In this document: positions 9,401 through 16,339 of the stretch, piece by piece
How positions within the stretch are numbered: the first letter of the stretch is position 1
Layout of the letters: every line of letters starts with the position of its first letter
Assembly (NCBI GenBank): GCA_034432445.1
Contig: DAOUBX010000124.1
Coordinates: 1-64,000 of the forward strand
Length of the DNA: 64,000 bases
From: JANWYQ01 sp034432445
GTDB lineage: Bacteria > Chloroflexota > Anaerolineae > JAAEKA01
Direction of reading: 5' to 3'
The notes under the pieces: generated by a model
The model's input: only the letters and a program-made list of their open reading frames with translations
Told to the model about the DNA's origin: nothing
Database searches by the model: none
Translations under genes and position numbers: made by a program

Positions 9401-9805
9401 CAGAAGTTCCTCGCTTTCTCTTTTCCTTCGGGACTGACAGTCCTCTAATCGACGCGACGACGCCCGTCACGCTCGCAGCCGCTCCATGCTAGGAGCAGGA
9501 CTGCCAGCCCTCCGGCCGGGGTAATGGTACAGCTAGTGTAGCTTGGTCACGGCGCCCGGTCAACTTTTGTGACAGTACCTTGGTGGTTTTGCAGTTGAAA
9601 GGTGACTACGCAGGCGCCGGGCATTGAGAACCACAACCGGTTTGCAGCTTAAGTCGGCTCTGCGGACACCCTAGCAAAGGCAAACTCAAGTCCCCGGCAC
9701 CAACAGCTGAGGCGAATTTGTGGCAATCTCGACCGCTCCTTAAAATACCGCTGTCGCCGTCGTGCATCACGCAACCGTACAGCATCGCCGATCCTTAGAG
9801 GCCAG
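9401..9805. other. Intergenic region with small palindromes and a degenerate inverted-repeat element
   Basis: There is no convincing gene in this 405-bp gap between divergent genes. Near 9430 and 9496 are two related palindromic motifs of the form GGACTGNCAGYCC. The segment 9601-9711 is listed separately as a repeat. Both flanking genes start here, so promoters must be present, but I see no strong sigma-70 pair. Confidence 0.5.
9601..9711. repeat. Degenerate short copy of the 193-bp inverted-repeat element
   Basis: The left end reads GGTGACTACGCAGGCGCCGG and the right end, reverse complemented, begins CTCAGCTGTTGGTGCCGG. Both resemble the termini of the element at 58129-58321. The internal segments containing GGTTTGCA and CTAG also correspond. 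The copy is shorter and diverged, so it is probably an old one. Confidence 0.5.
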
Positions 9806-11731
9806 ATGAACCATCGCTCACCGTCAACTCTGCTCCAGCCCACCGTCGTCGCTTTGGCTTGCCTTCTCCTCCTGTCCGCATGCGCGCGACCTACATCGTC
9901 GACCTCACGCGCCAACACAGCGACGCCCATCCGTGAGACGCTGACTGCGCCGGCGGCATCGCCGACAGCCGTTGCCGCGCCAACGGTCACACAGCCATCC
10001 GCGGTGGCGTCCTCTTTGCCCGCCTTTCCCGGCGCCGAGGGGTTCGGGGCTTCGGCTACCGGCGGCCGGGGTGGCCGGGTGATCTACGTCACCACCCTCG
10101 ACCCCGACCCCAACGGGGAGACGCCCGGTTCCCTCAACTGGGCGCTGCGGCAGACCGGCCCGCGGTACATCCTCTTCCAGGTCAGCGGCGTGATCCCGGC
10201 TGCGGCCAACATCGTGCACGGCGACGTGACCATCGCCGGCCAGACCTCGCCCGGCGGCATCGTCGTGCGCGGGTTGATCTGCGACGGCCACTACGAGCGC
10301 AACACGTGCGACAACGTGATCGTGCGCCACATCCGCTCGCGGCCGGCCAGCCACATGGACGGCAGCATGATGGCCCTCGACGACGCGCTGCGGCTGGACG
10401 GCATCCACACCTTCATCATAGACCATAGCTCCTTTGCCCACGCCGCCGATGAGGCGGCGCAGATCAGTTGGGCCTCGAACGGCACCATCCAGAACTCCAT
10501 CTTCGCCGAGACGGTGGGCGACCACTGGGAGTACGGCGGGATGCTGATGAACTACTCTGCGCCCCATCACCCCCAGGACTTCCTCTCCATCCATCACAAC
10601 CTGTGGTATCGGCTGGGCGGCCGGTTGCCGGAGATCACCTGCGAAACGTCCGCCTATCCCGACGAGCCGGCCAGCGCCGCCGACTGCGCCGCCCATCCCC
10701 TGCGCCTGGAGCTCTCCAACAACCTGCTGTGGGACCCCGGCATCAACATCTGGTACAACTTGCACGTGGACGGCGACCCCGACCTGGGCAACTACGCGCT
10801 GCACCTCAACTGGGTAAACAACTACATGGCCGCCAACCCGGCGACTTATACCTACGGCATGATCCTGCACGCCGTGCTGGACGCGCCGGCCAACCAACTC
10901 TACTTTTCCGGCAACCGGATGAACCTCTACCCCTCCTACGCCGATTACGACCTGGCCTACTGCTGCAACGACTTCACCGCGCCCGGCGCCAACCCCAACA
11001 CCGACCTGGGGGTGGCCGTCCGCCGCACGGCCCGGCACGACTTTCCCCCCATCGCCTACACGCCCACGGAGCAGCTTGTGGCGTACGCGGCGAGCAACGT
11101 GGGCGCCTTCCCGCGCGACCCCATGGACCGGCGCTATGTCGCTTCGCTGCTGGCCGAGCAGCTCGACTTCGGCCTGCCCTACCGCGAGCCGGTGGCCAAC
11201 GACGCGTTCGACCTGGACTTCGACCCTAACAACCCGCCCGCGTCGCCCCAGGACAGCGACGCGGACGGCATGCCCGACGCTTGGGAGACCCAGCACGGGC
11301 TGAACCCGAACGCGCCGGACCACAACGGCACGGAGCTGTCGGTGCCGTTCACCGGCGTGCCGGGCTACACCAACCTGGAGTGCTACCTGAACTGGCTGTC
11401 GGACCGGTTGGCGGCGGGCGCAGCCGCGTCCTCCATCTACCTGCCCCTGATCACTGCGGCCGGCGCCGAGTTGCACTGGACTACGGACCTCGCCAACTGC
11501 TGTTACGCCGTGCACCGCAGCGACGCGCCCCGCTTCGTGCCCTCCGATGCCACGGTGATCGCCGCCGATCTGCCGGCGGCCACCGATGCCTACCTGGACG
11601 CTGCGGCCCACATCGGCGACCCAACGGTGGAGGACTTCTACCTGGTCCGCTCATGCGGCTGCGACGGCTTTTCGACAGCCGACTCGGAGCGCGTGGGGTA
11701 TATGGACTTCGCCCTACGGCGAGAAGAGTGA
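9806..11731 (+). CDS. Secreted lipoprotein with pectate-lyase-like (PL1-type) beta-helix
   Basis: A 641-residue lipoprotein. A signal peptide ends in the lipobox LLSAC with the modified cysteine at residue 26, followed by a Thr/Pro/Ala-rich spacer to about 70. The catalytic-type domain opens with FPGAEGFGASATGGRGG and VTTLDPDPNGETPGSLNWAL, the N-terminal signature of PL1-related polysaccharide lyases, and continues as a right-handed beta-helix with repeated Asn-rich turns. Near 475-495 is a calcium-loop repeat (DSDADGMPDAWE) typical of extracellular enzymes. A C-terminal module ends before residue 641. It probably degrades pectin-like plant or algal polysaccharide at the cell surface. The exact substrate is not certain. 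Confidence 0.82.
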   Translation: MNHRSPSTLLQPTVVALACLLLLSACARPTSSTSRANTATPIRETLTAPAASPTAVAAPTVTQPSAVASSLPAFPGAEGFGASATGGRGGRVIYVTTLDPDPNGETPGSLNWALRQTGPRYILFQVSGVIPAAANIVHGDVTIAGQTSPGGIVVRGLICDGHYERNTCDNVIVRHIRSRPASHMDGSMMALDDALRLDGIHTFIIDHSSFAHAADEAAQISWASNGTIQNSIFAETVGDHWEYGGMLMNYSAPHHPQDFLSIHHNLWYRLGGRLPEITCETSAYPDEPASAADCAAHPLRLELSNNLLWDPGINIWYNLHVDGDPDLGNYALHLNWVNNYMAANPATYTYGMILHAVLDAPANQLYFSGNRMNLYPSYADYDLAYCCNDFTAPGANPNTDLGVAVRRTARHDFPPIAYTPTEQLVAYAASNVGAFPRDPMDRRYVASLLAEQLDFGLPYREPVANDAFDLDFDPNNPPASPQDSDADGMPDAWETQHGLNPNAPDHNGTELSVPFTGVPGYTNLECYLNWLSDRLAAGAAASSIYLPLITAAGAELHWTTDLANCCYAVHRSDAPRFVPSDATVIAADLPAATDAYLDAAAHIGDPTVEDFYLVRSCGCDGFSTADSERVGYMDFALRREE

Positions 11732-11912
11732 ACTCGCCCGGTCTGCCAGCGCCACGGGCCAAACTGCAAGTCCCTCTGGGATGGTTCCCGCTGCCCGGCG
11801 CCCAAATCGCCAGCCTGCCGGCGTGATTTACAGACCACGCGCGGCTGTCACGAAAATTGACGGAGATGCTTCCGCTTCCGTTTTGGCTTTGCGTCCCTTC
11901 AGGAGGTATCCC

Positions 11913-13203
11913 ATGCCCAAGTCGACGTCCTTCTCTCTCTCTGTCGAACTGCCATCAGCGTGGCTGTTCTCGTCATCTTGTCGCTTCTGGCCGGCTGGCT
12001 CGGCGTTGAACCGCCAAGTCAGGCGCAAGAGGCGCCGACCACCGACCCCGCAGCGGCCGCCGTGCAGCCCAGCGCGGCCAGCGAAAACTGGATCCGCGTG
12101 GGCTACATCGTCTACGCCTACGGCGGTTCCTGGGAGCAGTTCACCCAGCTTTTTGACGGCACCTACACGCACATCATCTCTGCCTTCTACATCCCCGACA
12201 CAGCGAGCAACCTAAGCCCTGACGCCGCTACTGAAACCTTCACGCCGGACCTGCGCGCCCAGGCCCAGTCTGCGGGATCGAAGGTGATGTTCTCCATCGG
12301 CGGCGGCACGGTGCACTACACCGTCTACGTGGCCATCGCTGACGACCCCACCGCGCGGCGGAACTTCATCAACAACACCATAGGCTTGCTGCAGAACGGG
12401 GGTTACGACGGCGTAGACTTCAACTTCGAGGGCTGGGATAGCACCATGGACGAGACGCACCGGGACAAGGTGCTTGGGCTGATGTCGGACGCCACCATCG
12501 CCGTGAAGGACGCCAACCCCGCCTACGTCACGACCTCTACCATCGCTGCGCTCTACTGGATCAACCTGAGCAACGACTGCAATCTGATCAACTCGCCGCA
12601 GATGGACTTCGCTCACCACATGGGCTACTCCTTCGGCGGCGGCCCGAACGGCCCCTGGCGCGCGCCGGGCACCATCCAATACGTGTGGCCGGGCACGGAG
12701 TACACCGAACGCTCGGTCTACGGCGCACTGACCTATCTGCAGGGCAAGGGCTGCAATATGGCCAAGATCACCGGCGGCCTGCCCTGCTACGCCACAAACC
12801 AGCAGCCCTGGAACAATGTGCGCAACGCAGCCAACTGGCCCAGTGTCCCCTTGCACCCCGACTACCTGGAGAAAAAGCACCCCCACGCAGAGGTACTGGG
12901 TCAACGACCCCGACGCCGTATCAGCCAAAGTGGCGGCCTACCGCAACTTCGGCTTGGCCGGCGCGATGGTGTGGCAGGTGGGCCACGAAGGACCGGCGCG
13001 CGATCTGAGCGCCGCGCTGGTGGGCGGCGCGCCGCCTCCCACGCCCACGCCCGGCACGCCGACCGCCACGTCTACGGCTGTACCACCTCCGACGGTAACG
13101 CCCACGCCAACCTCTACCGCCACCCCGCCGCCCACCCCGGTGCCGACGCCCACCCCGACCTACACCGTCACCCCAACGCGTAGCGCTACGCCGACGCACA
13201 CAA
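11913..13203 (+). pseudogene. Frameshifted GH18 chitinase-like secreted protein with Pro/Thr linker
   Basis: A glycoside hydrolase family 18 protein: YTHIISAFY opens the barrel and GYDGVDFNFEGWD carries the catalytic motif DxxDxDxE in slightly altered form (DGVDFNFE). The best start, ATG 11913 behind AGGAGGT, is out of frame with the signal peptide; removing one TC unit from the tract at 11932-11942 joins them into a normal signal peptide. A second shift near 12880-12884 (five Cs) separates the barrel from its end (YWVNDPDAV...), which is followed by a long PT-rich linker to about 13203. A GTG at 11960 could restore the N-terminus but not the second break. Either the gene is decaying or the tracts contain sequencing errors. 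Confidence 0.7.
11932..11942 (+). repeat. TC dinucleotide tract inside the GH18 signal-peptide codons
   Basis: (TC)5T lies 19 bases after the preferred GH18 start codon. One unit fewer puts ATG 11913 in frame with the hydrophobic signal segment, so the tract could act as a slippage switch or be a sequencing artefact. Confidence 0.55.
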
Positions 13204-13254
13204 TGACGCCGCTTCGTAGGCTTCGACGACTGCGCGGACGAGCGAACCTGGTCG

Positions 13255-14553
13255 ATGGCGGAGATCGAGGCGTTGAAAAGCGCAGCTGCGGTCTTGGGCG
13301 CGGCCTTTGCCCGTCAGCGCGCAGAGATGGCGGAGCGTCAACAGCGCCTGCTGGCCGAAACCCTGCGCGACACCGCCCTGGCCCTCACCAGCACCCTCAG
13401 CTTCGAGGAGCTGGTCGATCGCGTGTTGGCCAACGCGCAGCGCTTGGTGCCCAGCGACGCGGCCAGCATCTTCTTGGTGGAGGGGGATGTGGCGCGCGTG
13501 GTGCGCACACGCAGCTATGCCGAGCGCGGACTGGAAGAGATGACGCTGTCCATGGCTTTCCGCATCGCCGACAACTATAACCTGGCCACCATGGTCGCCA
13601 CCCGCCAGCCGTGCATGATCCGCGACGTGTGGGCGGTAGACGGCTGGCTTGACCTGCCCACCTCACACTGGATAGGCTCGTATTTGGGCGCGCCGATCGA
13701 GATAGACGGGGAGGTCATCGGTTTTCTGAATCTGGATTTTGCCGAGCGCGACGCGGTGCCGCCTGAGGGCCCCCGGCTGTTGCAAGCCTTCGCTGCCCAG
13801 GCCGGCGCCGCCTTGGCCAACGCACGGCTTTACCAAGCCCTGGAGGCCCAGGTTGATCGCGCCCGGCAGCTGACCCTCGACCTGATGCGCGCCCAAGAGG
13901 CCGAGCGCCAGGTAGTGGCCCGCGAGCTGCATGACGAGATGGGCCAGGCCTTGACCGCGCTGCAGCTGAACTTGGGCGCGCTGCACCGCAGCCTGGCCGG
14001 CGCCGCGGACGCCCGCAGCCTGGAGCGCCTGGCCGAGGCGCGCTGGCTGGCCGAAGAGACGCTCGGCCGCACGCGCGCGCTATCGCTGGACCTGCGGCCG
14101 CCTGCGCTGGACGACCTCGGCCTTGTCCCCGCGGTTCGCTGGTATTTGGATCAGTTCGGTCAACGTAGCGATCGAGTGGTGAGCTTTCACGTCAGCGGGG
14201 AAGAGCAGCCGATACCTCCGGCTACGGCGCTGGCTCTTTATCGCATTCTGCAAGAAGCCACTACCAACATCGGCCGTCATGCGCACGCCGGCCGCGTGGA
14301 CGTGACGCTGGACTGTGTCGCCGACGCTGTGCGCCTGCAGATCAACGACGACGGGCAGGGCTTCGATCTGGCGGCCCTGGAAGCGGCCGGCAGCCTGCAC
14401 CGCAGCTCCGGGCTGCTGGGTATGCGGGAGCGCGCGGCTGCCTTGGGCGGCGAGTGTGTTATCTCTTCGCAGCCCGGCCATAGCACGCGCGTACACGTGC
14501 GTATTCCGGTGGTGGAGACGACACGAATTGTTGCCCATAAGAGTAACGGCTGA
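13255..14553 (+). CDS. NarL-type GAF sensor histidine kinase, N-terminally truncated
   Basis: A 432-residue kinase of the HisKA_3 group. The first 30 codons, and those just upstream (VGFDDCADERTWS at 13216-13254), are the tail of a GAF domain whose beginning is missing; an in-frame TGA at 13204 closes the frame. A complete GAF domain follows (about 45-185), then the dimerisation helix with ARELHDEMGQ (phospho-acceptor His near 226), N-box QEATTNIGRHA near 333 and G-box NDDGQGFD near 363. No membrane segment remains, so sensing is cytoplasmic. It should phosphorylate the LuxR-type regulator at 14938. The sequence immediately upstream is the GH18 linker, so this looks like a rearrangement junction. 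The last 22 codons are duplicated downstream. Confidence 0.85.
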   Translation: MAEIEALKSAAAVLGAAFARQRAEMAERQQRLLAETLRDTALALTSTLSFEELVDRVLANAQRLVPSDAASIFLVEGDVARVVRTRSYAERGLEEMTLSMAFRIADNYNLATMVATRQPCMIRDVWAVDGWLDLPTSHWIGSYLGAPIEIDGEVIGFLNLDFAERDAVPPEGPRLLQAFAAQAGAALANARLYQALEAQVDRARQLTLDLMRAQEAERQVVARELHDEMGQALTALQLNLGALHRSLAGAADARSLERLAEARWLAEETLGRTRALSLDLRPPALDDLGLVPAVRWYLDQFGQRSDRVVSFHVSGEEQPIPPATALALYRILQEATTNIGRHAHAGRVDVTLDCVADAVRLQINDDGQGFDLAALEAAGSLHRSSGLLGMRERAAALGGECVISSQPGHSTRVHVRIPVVETTRIVAHKSNG

Positions 14554-14826
14554 TGAAAGTTAAGAAAATGCTCCGGCAATAGCCGCTTGCGGCGGGTCGC
14601 CCCTTATGTGAGCCTGCCCGGCGACACCTGCACTTGCAGCGCAGATGCAAGTGTGAATCGACCGGGCTATCAAACGGCGCCCCGTCAACGGGGCTGAAAG
14701 ACGCGCCATGCACGCGCGAGCCCGTTTCAACGGGCGCTGCTATGTAGCCGGGGAACTTCATTCCCCGGCGAGATAGCATGAGGGCGAGCTCCGCTCCATT
14801 GCCGGAATATTATCTTAAGCTTCATA
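14553..14826. mobile_element. MITE-like noncoding element inserted in a REP palindrome
   Basis: The segment begins and ends with inverted repeats that, with the surrounding REP arms, match over 32 of 38 bases (14543-14580 against 14798-14835). It splits the palindrome GTAACGGCT-GA-AGCCGTTAC, which is intact at 14904-14923. The interior contains several strong hairpins (around 14624-14654, 14679-14694, 14718-14738 and 14740-14779) and no open frame. The interior hairpin at 14624-14654 recurs at 19455-19487. Confidence 0.65.
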
Positions 14827-14847
14827 AGCCGTTACTACGAAGGAGTG

Positions 14848-14930
14848 GCGCGTGCAGGTACGCATTCCGGTGGCGGAGACGACACGAATTGCTACGTACA
14901 AGAGTAACGGCTGAAGCCGTTACTACGAAG
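14848..14930 (+). repeat. Duplicated 3' end of the kinase gene plus its REP
   Basis: Positions 14848-14913 repeat the last 22 codons of the kinase including its stop: the encoded tail would be RVQVRIPVAETTRI-ATYKSNG against RVHVRIPVVETTRI-VAHKSNG in the gene. The copy lacks a start and is a relic, followed by an intact REP. Confidence 0.75.
14904..14930 (+). repeat. REP palindrome with conserved ACTACGAAG tail
   Basis: A perfect ten-base palindrome arm around a GA centre, followed by TACTACGAAG. The tail supplies the GAAGGG that serves as ribosome-binding site for the regulator gene starting at 14938. Related units are at 14543/14827 (split) and 50900-50970. Confidence 0.7.
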
Positions 14931-14937
14931 GGCACCG

Positions 14938-15585
14938 ATGGCACCTATTCGCGTTTACCTGGTGGATGACCACCCCATTGTGCGCAAGGGGCTGCGCGCC
15001 CTGCTCGAGGAACAGACCGACATGATGGTGGTCGGCGAGGCGGGCAGCGGACAGCAGGCCGTCAGCGCAGCGCTGGCCGCGCGGCCGGACGTGGTCGTCA
15101 TGGACATCAGCATGCCGGACATCAACGGCATCGAGGCCACGCGGCAACTGAGCGGCCAGACGCGGGTGGTCATCCTGAGCGTGCACAGCAGCCGGGACTA
15201 CGTTCGGCAGGCGCGGCGCGCCGGCGCTATCGGCTACGTCATCAAGGACGCGGTCTTGACCGACCTAGTAGCTGCAGTGCGCGCTGCAGCATCCGGCCAA
15301 AGCTTCCTCAGCCCCGCTATCTCCACATTGCTCATCGAAGAGTACGTGCGTTATAGCGAACTGGCTGCTGAATGCGATCCCCTGAATGCCCTCACTCCTC
15401 GCAAACGCCAGGTGCTGCAATTGGTAGCCCAGGGTCACACCACCCGTGAGATTGCGGCCCTGCTCACCCTCAGCCCCAAGACGGTCGAGATCCACCGCGG
15501 CAACGCCATGAAGAAGCTGGACCTGCATAGCACAGCCGACGTGGTGCGCTTCGCCCAGCGCCACGGGCTATTGGTTGAGCCATAG
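14938..15585 (+). CDS. NarL/FixJ-type response regulator (receiver + LuxR HTH)
   Basis: A 215-residue cytoplasmic regulator. The receiver has acidic residues D10-D11, phosphorylation site D56 in VVVMDISMP and Lys near 103 in GYVIKDAV. A short linker leads to a LuxR-type helix-turn-helix (about 150-205) with LTPRKRQVLQLVAQG and SPKTVEIHRGNAMKKL. It is the natural partner of the HisKA_3 kinase upstream, from which it is separated by a 384-bp block of inserted repeats. That block probably breaks the original operon and provides the ribosome-binding site. Confidence 0.92.
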   Translation: MAPIRVYLVDDHPIVRKGLRALLEEQTDMMVVGEAGSGQQAVSAALAARPDVVVMDISMPDINGIEATRQLSGQTRVVILSVHSSRDYVRQARRAGAIGYVIKDAVLTDLVAAVRAAASGQSFLSPAISTLLIEEYVRYSELAAECDPLNALTPRKRQVLQLVAQGHTTREIAALLTLSPKTVEIHRGNAMKKLDLHSTADVVRFAQRHGLLVEP

Positions 15586-15782
15586 ACGCCTCAACCACAC
15601 CCCAGCGCCCGGTACCTCAACAGAGATCTCTTGCCCGCATGTCGCTAGGGAACTCTGGCAATTTTGCTCGTCACTAATGCGAATTTGGGGGCAATTGAAC
15701 GAAAAATAGGGGCCTCCCCTGATGTCCTCCCGCCCTGTGGCAGCGCGATACTGAACCATGGCTTCCGCGCGGATGGCTCGCC

Positions 15783-16169
15783 ATGCTCAAAGTTCTGATC
15801 GTTGATCCCAACCCCTACTTCATTCGCTGCCTACGCGCCATCCTGGCAGCCCGGACGGACCTGATCGTGGTCGGCGAGGCCTGCAGCGCCGCGGAGGCGC
15901 GGGCCAAGGCGCACACCTTGCGTCCAGACCTGGCGTTGGTAGACGTGCGCACGCCGGGGCTGGGCAGCGGCTTGTATGCTCGTCATTTGAAGCAGTGGCT
16001 GCCGGCCGGCAGGATCATCGCCTTGACCGTCTTCGACGCTGCGCCCTACCGCGCCGTCCTGGCCGCCGACGGCGTGGATGAGTGCCTGGCCAAGGAGACG
16101 TTGGAAGGGGAGCTGCTGCCGACGCTCGCCCGCCTGTTTCCACAGCAGGTGGCGCAGGGCAGAACCTAG
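15783..16169 (+). CDS. Single-domain response regulator receiver
   Basis: A 128-residue stand-alone CheY-like receiver. The phosphorylation site is D54 in LALVDVRTPG, the switch Thr is in IIALTVFD and the conserved Lys is in ECLAKET. The acidic pocket is reduced to D8 followed by Pro instead of the usual acidic pair, so phosphorylation chemistry may be altered. No output domain follows. It probably acts in a relay or by protein binding, with the kinase/regulator pair just upstream as likely partners. No strong ribosome-binding site is visible. Confidence 0.82.
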   Translation: MLKVLIVDPNPYFIRCLRAILAARTDLIVVGEACSAAEARAKAHTLRPDLALVDVRTPGLGSGLYARHLKQWLPAGRIIALTVFDAAPYRAVLAADGVDECLAKETLEGELLPTLARLFPQQVAQGRT

Positions 16170-16339
16170 CATCGAGCACGAAGGGCGGCCGCCGTCAATC
16201 CTGCCCGAGCAACGATCTGCGTTTAGTCGCCTGCCGGATCGCCTGGGCTTGAAGCGCGCAGGGGCACTCCGGCCTGCAGGCACACCGCACCTTTCTTGGA
16301 CCCCGCCGGCGAGGGTAATCGGCGCACGAGGAGGTTATC

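Noticed and set aside
9905..11611. A 568-codon open frame on the minus strand opposite the PL1-like gene
   Set aside because: It is antisense to a gene with a clear signal peptide and conserved domains; the translation is Val/Gly/Arg-rich and typical of a GC-rich shadow frame.
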